DNA of 64,000 nucleotides from the NCBI RefSeq assembly GCF_004087835.1, contig NZ_CP035119.1, positions 124,001 to 188,000 of the forward strand, in the 5' to 3' direction. The notes beneath the pieces were generated by a model. It worked only from the letters and a program-made list of their open reading frames with translations. It searched no databases and was not told the origin of the DNA. Numbering within the stretch: the stretch's first letter is position 1; every line of letters begins with the position of its first letter. This DNA comes from Halorussus pelagicus (GTDB taxonomy: Archaea > Halobacteriota > Halobacteria > Halobacteriales > Haladaptataceae). A program made the position numbers and the translations under genes. Of this stretch, positions 47,324 to 56,118 are shown piece after piece.

Positions 47324-48667
47324 CTACTCCTCTTCTTCCTCAGTCTCTTCCTCGGAGTCCACGCGCTTCTGGACGTTGACCTGATAGTGCTTCAGGATGT
47401 CGCGCCCGAGCAGGACCGGGTACTCCATGTGCCCGCGGTCCTCGATGCTGGCCGTGACGGTGTGGCGGTTCCCGCCGACGCCGACCACCACGTCCACGAC
47501 CGGCCGGGACCGACTCGACTTGCTGGACCCGGATTTGACCTTGGCGATGGACTTGATTGGTCCCGCGCCGATTTCGGCCGCGAGTTTGGTGTCGATGCTG
47601 GTCCGGGTCGCGCCCGTGTCGGACTTGGCGACGACCGTCTCCGAGCCACTAGTCCCGCTGAGGATGACCTCCTCGGTGTAGCCGATGACGATGGGGTCGC
47701 CTCCTCCGATTTCCTTCGGAATCGGCTTGCAGGCGGGCACCGAGTCGTCGAGCGTCGCGGTAAGGTTCTCGACTTTCTGCTCGTCCACCGTGCCGCCCGC
47801 GCGCTCGATGGCGAGTTGGGCGATGTACGGCGCGGCGCTCTTGCCGGTCGCTTTGAACAGTCCCTTGAAGCCCGCGGTCGGGTTGACTTCGAGGACGTAC
47901 CAGCCGTCGTGGCCCTCGATGAGGTCCACACCCGCGCAGTCGAGACCGATGACATCCGCGGCCTCTCGGGCGATGGACGCCACTTCCTTCGGGAGGGTGT
48001 CGCTCGCGTCCTCCACTGCGCCGCCGAGCGCCACGTTCGTCCGCCAGTCGTTCTCGGGCGCGTAGCGGTTCATCGCGCCGACGATTCGGTCGCCGACCAC
48101 GTAGACGCGCAGGTCGCGGTGCTTGCCCTCGTCGCGCTCGATGAGTTCCTGCAGGAAGGCCTGCCGGTCGCCGACTCGCGGGTTGACGAGTTCGTCCGGG
48201 CCGACCTTCCACGTTCCGCCGCCGTGAGTCCCGATAGCGGTCTTGTACACCGCTTCGTCGCCGAAGTCGGCGCGGCCGTCGTTGAGACGGTCGTTCGACA
48301 GCGCCAACAGCGCGTCGGGGACAGGAATATCGGCGTCGGCCAGCGTGGTCGCGGTCGAGAACTTGTGGATAGCGGTCATCACGGAACTCGGGTCGTTCAG
48401 AACCGGCCGGACCGAGTCGTAGATTTTGGCGAGACCGAGCGCCTCCGACGGTTGCTCGGTGTTCGAGAGCAACAGTCGGTTCGCCACCGCGTCCACTTCC
48501 GGTTCGAGTTCGACCGACCCGTCTTCGAGTCGCACCGCCGTGTTCTCCTCTCGGAGCCAGAGAGGTTCGTGACCGAGGTCGTCGATAGCGTTCAAAATCG
48601 CCTTTGTTTCCTTACTGTTGTGAAGACTAAGTACACCGACCCGCACGTCCGAACCGTCAGCAGTCAT
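47324..48667 (-). CDS. RimK-type ATP-grasp ligase fused to a retropepsin-like domain
   Basis: A 447-residue fusion. Residues about 1-300 are an ATP-grasp amino-acid ligase of the RimK/LysX type: KTAIGTHGGGTWKVG is the ATP loop, RDLRVYVVGDRIVGAMNRYA and DCAGVDLIEG ... VLEVNPTAGFKG the Mg2+ site. Residues about 320-440 form a retropepsin-fold domain with Asp350 in VVAKSDTGATRTSID and YPVLLGRDIL near the end (RimK-associated ATP-dependent zinc protease family). RimK-type enzymes add Glu or similar residues to proteins or cofactors. A protease-like half on the same chain could process the product. It diverges from an aspartoacylase-like gene. Confidence 0.85.
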   Translation of the reverse strand: MTADGSDVRVGVLSLHNSKETKAILNAIDDLGHEPLWLREENTAVRLEDGSVELEPEVDAVANRLLLSNTEQPSEALGLAKIYDSVRPVLNDPSSVMTAIHKFSTATTLADADIPVPDALLALSNDRLNDGRADFGDEAVYKTAIGTHGGGTWKVGPDELVNPRVGDRQAFLQELIERDEGKHRDLRVYVVGDRIVGAMNRYAPENDWRTNVALGGAVEDASDTLPKEVASIAREAADVIGLDCAGVDLIEGHDGWYVLEVNPTAGFKGLFKATGKSAAPYIAQLAIERAGGTVDEQKVENLTATLDDSVPACKPIPKEIGGGDPIVIGYTEEVILSGTSGSETVVAKSDTGATRTSIDTKLAAEIGAGPIKSIAKVKSGSSKSSRSRPVVDVVVGVGGNRHTVTASIEDRGHMEYPVLLGRDILKHYQVNVQKRVDSEEETEEEEE

Positions 48668-48736
48668 TGGTAGTTACGTATTGAACCCGGCTACTTAAAA
48701 AGCCGAACATCGATTTCTTCGAGATGACTGCCGCGC

Positions 48737-48746
48737 CTTTATATAC
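48737..48746 (+). promoter_or_regulatory. TATA box of the amidohydrolase gene
   Basis: CTTTATATAC lies about 26 bases before ATG 48767, fitting leaderless transcription. On the other strand TTTTTAAGTAG near 48697 serves the RimK fusion. The 99-base divergent region could co-regulate both. Confidence 0.55.
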
Positions 48747-48766
48747 GGCGGGGTCCGAATGGGGAC

Positions 48767-49834
48767 ATGACCGGTTCGGACACGGACCCGGAGGCGTTTA
48801 CGTACAACGGCGGAATCGTCGAGCCGGGAGAGACCCAGAACGTTCGCTACGGCATCAGCGAGACGTATCTCGGCGACCCGGTTCGAATCCCCGTCACCAT
48901 CGTCAACGGGGCCGAACCGGGACCGACGGTGTTTCTCACGGCGGCGGCCCACGGCGACGAACTCAACGGCATCGAGGTCGTCCGCGAGGTCGCCCACGGC
49001 TGGAACCACGACGACCTCCGTGGGACGCTGGTATGTATGCCTGTCCTGAACGTCCCCGGATTCCTCGCACAGGAGCGCTATCTCCCCATCTACGACCGGG
49101 ACCTGAACCGCTCGTTCCCCGGTCGGCAGGGTTCGACCAGCGCCAAGCGGATGGCCTACCAGATTTTCCGAAACTTCATCGCGCCCTGCGACATCGGACT
49201 CGACTTTCACACGTCCACGCGCGGGCGCACGAACATGATACACGTTCGAGCGGACACGGGCGACCCCGAAGTCTCCAGACTCGCCAAGGCATTCGGCTCG
49301 AACGTCATCATCTCGTCGGAAGGACCCACGGGAACCCTCCGCCGGGAGGCGACCGACTACGGCATCCCGACCATCACCATCGAGATGGGCGAGGCCCACC
49401 GGTTCCAGCGAGAGTTCATCGACCGGGGACTGGAGGGCGTCGAGAGCGTCCTCGCCGAGTACGGCGTCCACCGCACCGACTCGGTGAAGTGGCCGGGGTG
49501 GCGGACCGTCATCGACGACGCCAAGGAGAAGACGTGGATTCGGGCCGACGCGGGCGGACTCGTGGACATGCACCACGACCGCGGGTCGCTGGTCTACGAG
49601 GGAGACACCATCTGCACCATCACGAATCCGTTCAAGACCGACCGTGAACCCGTCAAAGCGCCGTTCACGGGGCTTCTCGTCGGCGTGTTGGAGAATCCGG
49701 TCGTCTATCCGGGCAACCCGCTCTGTCACATGGTCGAACTCTCCGCGAAGACCCGAAAGGCGCTCAAGCGCGAGCGCGCCCGGAGCGAGTCCGTCGAGAA
49801 GACGCCGACGCCCGCGAGTCCGAGTCGGCGGTGA
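48767..49834 (+). CDS. succinylglutamate desuccinylase/aspartoacylase-family zinc amidohydrolase
   Basis: A 355-residue M14-like zinc enzyme. [20 protein letters not shown] supplies the zinc His and Glu (HGDE), [13 protein letters not shown] the third ligand, DLNRSFPG the substrate loop, and TIEMGEA the catalytic Glu. Residues about 265-325 form a beta-barrel ([20 protein letters not shown]) like a lipoyl-type domain. It removes acyl groups from N-acyl amino acids or from peptides. The divergent RimK-type ligase next door suggests the two make and break the same amide bond, as described for RimK/AspA neighbours in bacteria. The substrate is inferred. Confidence 0.9.
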   Translation: MTGSDTDPEAFTYNGGIVEPGETQNVRYGISETYLGDPVRIPVTIVNGAEPGPTVFLTAAAHGDELNGIEVVREVAHGWNHDDLRGTLVCMPVLNVPGFLAQERYLPIYDRDLNRSFPGRQGSTSAKRMAYQIFRNFIAPCDIGLDFHTSTRGRTNMIHVRADTGDPEVSRLAKAFGSNVIISSEGPTGTLRREATDYGIPTITIEMGEAHRFQREFIDRGLEGVESVLAEYGVHRTDSVKWPGWRTVIDDAKEKTWIRADAGGLVDMHHDRGSLVYEGDTICTITNPFKTDREPVKAPFTGLLVGVLENPVVYPGNPLCHMVELSAKTRKALKRERARSESVEKTPTPASPSRR

Positions 49835-49935
49835 ACGTGTTCGGTCTCCGGAAATCGGGCGCGGGAATTGCGGCGAGTTCAGCAGTAGGTAGAAACTTCT
49901 ATTTGCCCACAGTCCAACCTCCCGAACGGACAAGT

Positions 49936-50328
49936 ATGAGTCAATCGTATAATCGAGGCCTCGTCGAAGACTTCGGCCGGTGGCGGGAGTTCACGGCCGG
50001 GATGTGGGCCTGGATATTCCACAAGTTCACCGGGTGGGTACTCGTCGGCTACCTGTTCACGCACATCGCCGTGCTGAGTACCGCCATCTCCGGTGCCAAC
50101 GCATACACTGACACGATTCAGGGGCTTGAGAGCCTGCTTCTGGTCCGCGTCATGGAGGTCGGCCTGCTGGCAGTGGCCGTCTTCCACATCCTGAACGGGG
50201 TTCGCCTGCTGTTCGTGGACCTCGGACTCGGACTCGAATCGCAGGACAAGAGCTTCTACGCATCGCTAATAGTTACGGGCGTCATCGTGCTAGCGAGCAT
50301 CCCGACGTTCCTAGAGGGGGCGTTCTAA
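49936..50328 (+). CDS. sdhC: succinate dehydrogenase cytochrome b subunit SdhC
   Basis: A 130-residue membrane protein with three helices (about 30-50, 70-88 and 105-125). [20 protein letters not shown] carries the heme-ligand His and the S/HxxTG-type start of SdhC family helices, and [15 protein letters not shown] the second. It anchors the succinate:quinone reductase (complex II) and binds heme b and menaquinone. ATG 49936 is preceded by TATA-like CTTCTATTTGC near 49895. It is the first gene of sdhCDBA and is followed by SdhD after a one-base gap. Confidence 0.92.
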   Translation: MSQSYNRGLVEDFGRWREFTAGMWAWIFHKFTGWVLVGYLFTHIAVLSTAISGANAYTDTIQGLESLLLVRVMEVGLLAVAVFHILNGVRLLFVDLGLGLESQDKSFYASLIVTGVIVLASIPTFLEGAF

Positions 50329-50329
50329 G

Positions 50330-50695
50330 ATGGCCGAACGCTACTCCTCGTTCCGGAGCGGAAGCGCGTCGTGGCTCCTCCAGCGAGTCACAGCCGCGTT
50401 CCTCGTGGTCGTGTTGGCGTTCCACTTCTTCCTCCTGCACTTCGTCAACCACGCCTCCGAGGTGACGTTCGCCGGAACGACCGGCCGCATGGAGCAGTGG
50501 GGCTACTCCGTCACGATGGTCCTGTTCCTGTGGACCGCGACGTTCCACGGCGTCAACGGCGTCTACGCCGCACTGCTGAATCAGGGCCTGACGGGCACGA
50601 AGAAGACCGTTGTCAAGGGCGTCCTCGCCATCGCTGGCCTCGCGCTGGCGGCGCAGGGCACCTACCTCGCGCTCGTCTTGAACGGACTGGTGTAA
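50330..50695 (+). CDS. sdhD: succinate dehydrogenase membrane anchor SdhD
   Basis: A 121-residue subunit with three hydrophobic helices. SASWLLQRVTAAFLVVVLAF, then HFFLLHFVN and ATFHGVNGVYAALLN with the second heme-side His, match haloarchaeal SdhD. ATG 50330 follows the SdhC stop by one base. With SdhC it forms the membrane part of complex II. Confidence 0.92.
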   Translation: MAERYSSFRSGSASWLLQRVTAAFLVVVLAFHFFLLHFVNHASEVTFAGTTGRMEQWGYSVTMVLFLWTATFHGVNGVYAALLNQGLTGTKKTVVKGVLAIAGLALAAQGTYLALVLNGLV

Positions 50696-50697
50696 TC

Positions 50698-51573
50698 ATG
50701 AGCACGCAAGTACCCGAAGAGAAAGAACAGACCGAGACCGAACAGGAAGTCAACGCCGAGAGCGTGTCCCACGGGGACCGTCGCCGTGCCGACCGCGACG
50801 CCAAGCGCGAGCAGTCGGTGTCTGGCGCGCCCGCCGAAATCGAGGGCGAGACCTTCGAGCTGAAGGTGTTCCGCTACGACCCCGAGGTCGAGGGGAAGAT
50901 GGAACCGCGCTTCGACGATTTCGCCATCCCGAAGCAGAAGGGGATGACGGTCCTCGACGCGCTCATCTACGCCCGCGACCGCTACGACACCACGCTGACG
51001 TTCCGACACTCCTGTCGGCAGGCGGTCTGTGGCTCCGACGCGCTGTTCATCAACGGCCGTCAGCGACTCGGCTGTCAGACCCAGATTTCGGACCTCGATG
51101 CGCCGGTCCGGGTCGAGCCGCTTCCCCATCAGGACGTGGTGAAAGACCTCGTCGTGGACATGGAACACTTCTACGACCAGATGCACGCGGTCGAGCCGTT
51201 CTTCCAGCCCGACGAGGAGTCCGACGGCGACCTCGAAGAGTACCGCCAGACCCGCGAGAACCGCGAGAAGATCAAGATGTCCACGCGGTGTATCTGGTGC
51301 GGTGCCTGCATGTCGTCGTGTAACGTCGCGGCCGGAGACAACCAGTATCTCGGTCCGGCGGCAATCAACAAGGCCTACCGCTTCGCCATGGACGAGCGGG
51401 AGGGCGAGAATATGAAGGAACACCGGATGAACGTGCTGGACCAAGAACACGGCGTCTGGCGGTGCCAGACCCAGTTCTCCTGCACGAACGTCTGTCCGAA
51501 GGACATCCCGCTGACCGAACACATCCAAGAGATGAAACGAGAAGCGGTCAAGCAGAACCTCAAGTTCTGGTAA
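50698..51573 (+). CDS. sdhB: succinate dehydrogenase iron-sulfur subunit SdhB
   Basis: A 291-residue protein. After an acidic N-terminal extension of about 50 residues, HSCRQAVCGSDALFINGRQR and LGCQT bind [2Fe-2S], CIWCGACMSSCNV binds [4Fe-4S], and FSCTNVCPKDIPL completes the third cluster. It carries electrons from SdhA to the membrane subunits. ATG 50698 starts two bases after the SdhD stop. The acidic tail is typical of salt-in proteins. Confidence 0.96.
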   Translation: MSTQVPEEKEQTETEQEVNAESVSHGDRRRADRDAKREQSVSGAPAEIEGETFELKVFRYDPEVEGKMEPRFDDFAIPKQKGMTVLDALIYARDRYDTTLTFRHSCRQAVCGSDALFINGRQRLGCQTQISDLDAPVRVEPLPHQDVVKDLVVDMEHFYDQMHAVEPFFQPDEESDGDLEEYRQTRENREKIKMSTRCIWCGACMSSCNVAAGDNQYLGPAAINKAYRFAMDEREGENMKEHRMNVLDQEHGVWRCQTQFSCTNVCPKDIPLTEHIQEMKREAVKQNLKFW

Positions 51574-51594
51574 CAACGAGACTAACGACTAACT

Positions 51595-53433
51595 ATGCAC
51601 GAACACGACGTTCTAGTAATCGGCGGCGGCGGTGCCGGGCTTCGCGCGGCCATCGCGGCTAACGAAGAGGGAGCCGACGTGGCAATCGTCACGAAGCTCC
51701 ACCCTGTGCGAAGCCACACTGGCGCGGCCGAAGGCGGCATTAACGCGGCGCTCCGCGAGGGCGACGACTGGGAACTCCACGCCTACGACACGATGAAGGG
51801 GTCGGACTACCTCGGCGACGCCCCGGCAATCGAGACCCTCGCGCAGGACAGCCCCGAGGAGACCATCCAACTCGAAAACTGGGGGATGCCGTTCTCCCGC
51901 GAGGACGACGGCCGAGTCTCCCAGCGACCGTTCGGCGGACTCTCTTTCGCCCGGACGACCTACGCCGGGGCCGAGACCGGCCACCACATGCTCCACACGA
52001 TGTACGAGCAGGTGGTCAAGCGAGGGATACAGGTGTACGACGAGTGGTACGTCTCGAACCTCGCGGTCACGGACCACGACGACCCCGCCGAGCGAGAGTG
52101 TCACGGTGTCGTCGCCTACGACATCAAGACCGGACAGGTCGAAGGCTTCAAGGCCCGAAACGGGGTCATCCTCGCCACGGGCGGCACCGGACAGGTGTAC
52201 GACCACACGACCAACGCCGTCGCCAATACCGGCGACGGCGCGGCGATGGCCTACCGAGCGGGCGTCCCGCTCGAAGACATGGAGTTCGTCCAGTTCCACC
52301 CGACGACGCTTCCCTCGACGGGCGTCCTCATCTCCGAGGGGGTTCGCGGGGAGGGCGGCATCCTCTACAACTCGGAGGGCGAGCGGTTCATGTTCGAGTA
52401 CGGCTACGCCAACAACGACGGCGAACTCGCCTCCCGCGACGTGGTATCGCGCGCCGAACTGACCGAGGTCAACTCCGGTCGCGGCGTCGAAGACGAGTAC
52501 GTCTACCTCGACATGCGCCACCTCGGCGAGGAGCGCATCACCGACCGACTGGAGAACATCCTCCACCTCGCGCGGGACTTCGAGGGCGTGGACGGTCTCG
52601 AAGAGCCGATGCCGGTCAAGCCCGGCCAGCACTACGAGATGGGCGGCATCGAGACCGACGAGAACGGCGAGACGCTCATCGACGGTCTCTACGCCGCGGG
52701 CGAGTGTGCCTGCGTGTCGGTCCACGGGTCGAACCGCTTGGGCGGCAACGCCCTGCCGGAACTCATCGTCTTCGGCGCGCGCGCGGGTCGTCACGCCGCA
52801 GGCGCGGACCTGGGCGAGGCCGAGATTACGAAGGGCAAGACGAGCGAAATCGAAGAGGAAGACGGTCTCGAAACGCCGGTCGAACCCGGCGCGGTCGAGA
52901 CGAGCGACGAGGACGCTGTCGCGGACGGTGGCGCGGCGGTCGCGGACCCCGACGAGACGGTCCGCAACACCATCGAGCGCGAGCGCACCCGCATCGAGGA
53001 ACTGATGGAGAAAGACGACGGCATCCAGCACGCCGAACTCCGGGCCGACCTCCAGAAGTCGATGACCGAGAACGTCAACGTCTTCCGGAACGAGGAGGGT
53101 CTGAAACAGGCGCTCGAAGACATTCAGGAGGTCCGAGAGTCGTATCAGGACGCCTACGTCAACGACCCCTCGCGGACGTTCAACACCGACCTCATCCACA
53201 CCATCGAGACGCGCAACCTCATCGACCTCGCGGAGGCCATCACCCTCGGCGCGCTGGCCCGCGACGAGTTCCGCGGTGCCCACTGGCGACAGGCCCATCA
53301 GGAGCGCAAGGACGACGAGTGGCTCAAGCACACGATGCTCTCGTGGAACGACGGCAGTCCGGAACTCTGGTACAAGCCGGTCATCCTCGACGGCGAGAAC
53401 AAGACCTACGAGCCGAAAGAACGCTCGTACTGA
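51595..53433 (+). CDS. sdhA: succinate dehydrogenase flavoprotein subunit SdhA
   Basis: A 612-residue subunit. VLVIGGGGAGLRAAIAANEE is the FAD loop, VRSHTGAAEGGINAAL has the His that covalently holds FAD, VQFHPTTL and EGVRGEGGIL form the dicarboxylate site, and SVHGSNRLGGNALPELIVFG is the C-terminal FAD segment. A haloarchaeal acidic insert lies at about 415-465. The RGAHWRQAHQERKDDEWLKH end matches the family (usual GAHxR...D). ATG 51595 is 21 bases after SdhB. It oxidises succinate to fumarate in the TCA cycle. Confidence 0.97.
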   Translation: MHEHDVLVIGGGGAGLRAAIAANEEGADVAIVTKLHPVRSHTGAAEGGINAALREGDDWELHAYDTMKGSDYLGDAPAIETLAQDSPEETIQLENWGMPFSREDDGRVSQRPFGGLSFARTTYAGAETGHHMLHTMYEQVVKRGIQVYDEWYVSNLAVTDHDDPAERECHGVVAYDIKTGQVEGFKARNGVILATGGTGQVYDHTTNAVANTGDGAAMAYRAGVPLEDMEFVQFHPTTLPSTGVLISEGVRGEGGILYNSEGERFMFEYGYANNDGELASRDVVSRAELTEVNSGRGVEDEYVYLDMRHLGEERITDRLENILHLARDFEGVDGLEEPMPVKPGQHYEMGGIETDENGETLIDGLYAAGECACVSVHGSNRLGGNALPELIVFGARAGRHAAGADLGEAEITKGKTSEIEEEDGLETPVEPGAVETSDEDAVADGGAAVADPDETVRNTIERERTRIEELMEKDDGIQHAELRADLQKSMTENVNVFRNEEGLKQALEDIQEVRESYQDAYVNDPSRTFNTDLIHTIETRNLIDLAEAITLGALARDEFRGAHWRQAHQERKDDEWLKHTMLSWNDGSPELWYKPVILDGENKTYEPKERSY

Positions 53434-53499
53434 CGACCGGTTTCGTTTCGCACAGTCGCCGACCGATTTTTTCGCTCGTCGCGTACAGGGCGCGCCGAT

Positions 53500-53700
53500 T
53501 CAGCCAGCGAGTCCGAGCGCCGCCAGTAGGTCGGTTCCCGCGTCGAAATGTTCGACCGTCTTGTAGCCGACGTAGATGCCGACGATGCCGACGACGCCGG
53601 GAAGTTCCGGCGGCGCGGGTAGCGGGACCCCAAGGAAGGTGAACAGCGCGCCCGTGACGAACCCCGTCAGGAGCGCGAGCAGCGTGAGTGTCACGTTCAT
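53500..53700 (-). CDS. XapX-domain small membrane protein
   Basis: A 66-residue protein with two helices. MNVTLTLLALLTGFVTGALF, then LGVPLPAPPELPGVVGIVGI and YVGYKTVEHF match the XapX domain (PF07235): the proline-rich turn between two hydrophobic segments. Function is unknown. ATG 53700 is used; the longer frame is arginine-rich and unconserved. It is convergent with sdhA. Confidence 0.82.
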   Translation of the reverse strand: MNVTLTLLALLTGFVTGALFTFLGVPLPAPPELPGVVGIVGIYVGYKTVEHFDAGTDLLAALGLAG

Positions 53701-53861
53701 GGATTCTCCGTTACGAGGGCAGTGAGAAGGGATTTCTGATTCCAGTCGGGGGGGCAGAACCGCGACGACGCTAACTGTCACAGAAAAGCGTCGGCCGCGG
53801 CGTCGCTCGGCGGCCGAATAGCGTCGCCTCGACTGCCGGGCGAGAAGAGGGCGTCGGCGCG

Positions 53862-54038
53862 TTAGCGCCACTGCGAGAGCGTGTTCGATTCCTCGAAGGG
53901 CATCGCCAGATACGCCTCGTCGTTCGACACGTCGGCGATGATGGTCGTGCGCTCGTCGTCCGTCTCGTCAACGGCGAACATCACTTCGCCGTCGTCGAGC
54001 GATTCGTCCAGTTCGGCGGTGGGGAGTGTCCAACTCAG
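53862..54038 (-). CDS. small haloarchaeal protein (DUF7556-like), start uncertain
   Basis: The minus frame ends at TAA (53862-53864) and reads SWTLPTAELDESLDDGEVMF, AVDETDDERTTIIADVSNDE and AYLAMPFEESNTLSQWR, a pattern like haloarchaeal DUF7556 proteins (strand, ADVS helix, terminal Trp-Arg). The frame is closed by TGA just upstream (54042-54044), and no ATG, GTG or TTG lies before the conserved part except a GTG at 53984 and ATG at 53981. Either it starts at a non-standard CTG (54038), is shorter (40 residues), or lost its start to a frameshift. Confidence 0.45.
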   Translation of the reverse strand: MSWTLPTAELDESLDDGEVMFAVDETDDERTTIIADVSNDEAYLAMPFEESNTLSQWR

Positions 54039-54359
54039 GGTAGATCACCGTGGTTCGGGTTCGTACGTCAATCGTAGACGCGAGAGGGTCTTTAGTATAC
54101 ACCACCCTCCTATTCGTAAGGGAAGGTTACGGGCCGCGTATCGCCGTCAAACGCGAAATGAAACGACTTCCGAAGCACGTTGCAGGTGTTTCGGTCACGC
54201 GGGCCGACCGCGGGCAGGCGACCCCGCGAGGAAGGCCGTGTGCGAACGGATTTCAGGACCGCAAAACCGTCGTGCTCCGTTTCGAGTCGGCGGTAATCAC
54301 TGCTTACCGTCGGACACTCGGGAGATAACAAAGTGCCAATCCGACCTTGGCGTGAGGTA
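54039..54359. other. gene-free stretch with a TATA box near its end
   Basis: About 320 bases, richer in A+T around 54090-54130 and 54310-54345. GATAACAAAG at 54324-54333 is placed to start transcription near 54356. Nothing else recognisable. Confidence 0.35.
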
Positions 54360-54425
54360 ATGAGCCGTCGAACCAGCTACGAGTACCGTCACACCGGCCC
54401 GGAGGCGGTGTCGAACGAACGATGA
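54360..54425 (+). CDS. possible 21-residue upstream peptide coupled to the DUF1616 gene
   Basis: ATG 54360 follows a GAGGTA site and a TATA-like GATAACAAAG about 30 bases upstream. The peptide (MSRRTSYEYRHTGPEAVSNE and one more Arg) ends with TGA that overlaps the next ATG (ATGA at 54422). It has no hydrophobic segment or motif. It may be translated first and set the downstream rate, or be chance. Confidence 0.25.
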   Translation: MSRRTSYEYRHTGPEAVSNER

Positions 54426-55438
54426 GTCACGAAACGCCCGCCGACGCGTGGGTCGAGCGCCTCGTGCGCCCCGCGCTCGCGGCCGACCTCCTCGCGGTCG
54501 TCGGCTACGTCGCTGTCGCGGTCGTCGCCCTCTCCCAGTCCGGCGTCTACGGGACGCCGCTAGCGGCCGCGCTCGGGCTTCCGCTCCTGTTTTTCGCGCC
54601 GGGCTACGCACTCGTCTCGGCGCTGTTCCCCGGCGCGACGCCCGACGACGCCCGGAGTGACGCGACGCCCGACGACGCGGGCCAGCACGGTCTCTCGGGC
54701 ACCGAGCGCGCCGCGCTCGGGTTCGGCGTCAGCCTCGCACTGCTCCCGCTGGTTGGGGTCGCGGTCTCGCTCTCGCCGTGGCAACTCGCGCCCGCGACCG
54801 TCCTGCTCGCGGTGGCGCTCGTGACCGTCGCGTTCGCGGTCGTCGCCGCGGGTCGGCGAGTTCGCCGACCCGCGGACCGCCGGTTCTCGCTCCCTCTCGG
54901 GGTGTGGCTCGACGACGCGCGCCGGGCGTTCTCGACCGGCCCGCTCTCCGAGCGCGCGCTGAACGTCGGTCTCGTCGTCGGCGTCGCGCTGGCGGTCAGT
55001 GCAATGGGCTACGCCATCGCGGCGCCCGGTCCCGGCCAGAGCTACACCGAGGTCGCCCTGCTCTCGCAGAACGAGACCGGCGAACTCGTCGCCGAGGACT
55101 ACCCGGAGACGATAGAGCAGGGCCAGAGCCGACCGCTAGTCGTGGAGTTGACCAACCGCGAGGGCGAGCGGACCGACTACTCGGTGGTGGTCGAACTCCA
55201 GCGCGTCCGAAAGGGCGACGGCGGGCGCGCGAAGGTGGTCGAACAGCGCCAGCTGACCACTTTCTCCCCGACCGTGGCGGCGGGCGAGACGTGGCGGACA
55301 ACCCACGAGGTCGCGCCGACGATGACCGGCGAGGACCTGCGACTAATCTATCTCGTCTACGAGGGCGACCCGCCGCGGGACCCGACCGCGGAGAACGCCT
55401 ATCGGCGCGCCCACATCTGGACAAACGTGACCGAATGA
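54422..55438 (+). CDS. DUF1616 membrane protein
   Basis: A 338-residue protein with five hydrophobic helices (about 20-40, 45-65, 85-130 as a pair, 180-200) and a C-terminal extracellular part (about 205-338). YGTPLAAALGLPLLFFAPGY followed by ALVSALFP is the DUF1616 core, and LVVELTNREGERTDYSVVVE is the Ig-like ectodomain segment. DUF1616 genes often sit with archaeal surface-glycan genes. It is followed after 23 bases by a YdjM-like gene on the same strand, forming a likely operon. ATG 54422 overlaps the stop of a short upstream frame. Confidence 0.85.
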   Translation: MSHETPADAWVERLVRPALAADLLAVVGYVAVAVVALSQSGVYGTPLAAALGLPLLFFAPGYALVSALFPGATPDDARSDATPDDAGQHGLSGTERAALGFGVSLALLPLVGVAVSLSPWQLAPATVLLAVALVTVAFAVVAAGRRVRRPADRRFSLPLGVWLDDARRAFSTGPLSERALNVGLVVGVALAVSAMGYAIAAPGPGQSYTEVALLSQNETGELVAEDYPETIEQGQSRPLVVELTNREGERTDYSVVVELQRVRKGDGGRAKVVEQRQLTTFSPTVAAGETWRTTHEVAPTMTGEDLRLIYLVYEGDPPRDPTAENAYRRAHIWTNVTE

Positions 55439-55461
55439 CGGGAGAGAGAAGCCATTGAGCC

Positions 55462-56103
55462 ATGTGGCCGTGGGAACATCTCGCCGTCGGCTACCTCTGT
55501 TACTCGCTTTCGGTCCGACTGTCGGGCCGCGGAGCGCCGCGACCGTGGCCCGTCGTCGCGCTCGCGGTCGGCACGCAGTTTCCAGACCTCGTGGACAAGC
55601 CGCTGGCGTGGACGGTCGGCGTCCTTCCCTCGGGCCACTCGCTGGCCCACTCGGTGTTCGTCGCGCTCCCGGTCGCGGCGCTCGCGGTGTTCGTCGGCGC
55701 GGCGCTCGGACGACGGCGAAACGGCGCGACACCAAGACGAGACCCCACGGCGCGCGACGACTCGCGCGCCGGGGTGGCGTTCGCGCTCGGCTACCTCAGT
55801 CATCTACCGGGCGACGCCTTCTATCCCGCGCTGGTCGGCAGCGAACCGAACTACGACTTCCTGCTCTGGCCGGTCGTTCCGGTCCCGGCGAGCGAGACGA
55901 GCGTCGGGTTCGCCGAGATGGTCCGACTGCTGTTGGGTCGGTACGTCGAGCGACTGGCCCGCGGCGAACTGTCGCCGTACCTCGCGGTCGAACTCGGCCT
56001 GCTGGCGTCGGTGGTCGCGCTGTGGGTCGCCGACGGCCTGCCGCCGCTCCGGTGGCTCTGGTCGCGGGTCGTCCTCGGGCGTTCCGCCGAAGAATCGCCG
56101 TAG
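55462..56103 (+). CDS. YdjM-family membrane hydrolase-like protein
   Basis: A 213-residue protein with about four hydrophobic helices. WPWEHLAVGYLCYSLSVRLS, TQFPDLVDKPLAWTVGVLPS and GHSLAHSVFVALP, then LGYLSHLPGDAFYPALVG carry the His/Asp pattern (H..G, PD.D/DKP, H.. H, SH..GD) of the YdjM (DUF457) group, a putative metal site. The gene follows DUF1616 with a 23-base gap. It is a shorter relative of 25215-26189. Function unknown. Confidence 0.82.
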   Translation: MWPWEHLAVGYLCYSLSVRLSGRGAPRPWPVVALAVGTQFPDLVDKPLAWTVGVLPSGHSLAHSVFVALPVAALAVFVGAALGRRRNGATPRRDPTARDDSRAGVAFALGYLSHLPGDAFYPALVGSEPNYDFLLWPVVPVPASETSVGFAEMVRLLLGRYVERLARGELSPYLAVELGLLASVVALWVADGLPPLRWLWSRVVLGRSAEESP

Positions 56104-56118
56104 CGAGCTTCAGAACAT

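Noticed and set aside
51613-53331. Minus-strand open frame of about 570 codons opposite sdhA
   Set aside because: Composition artefact; sdhA carries FAD and dicarboxylate motifs on the plus strand.
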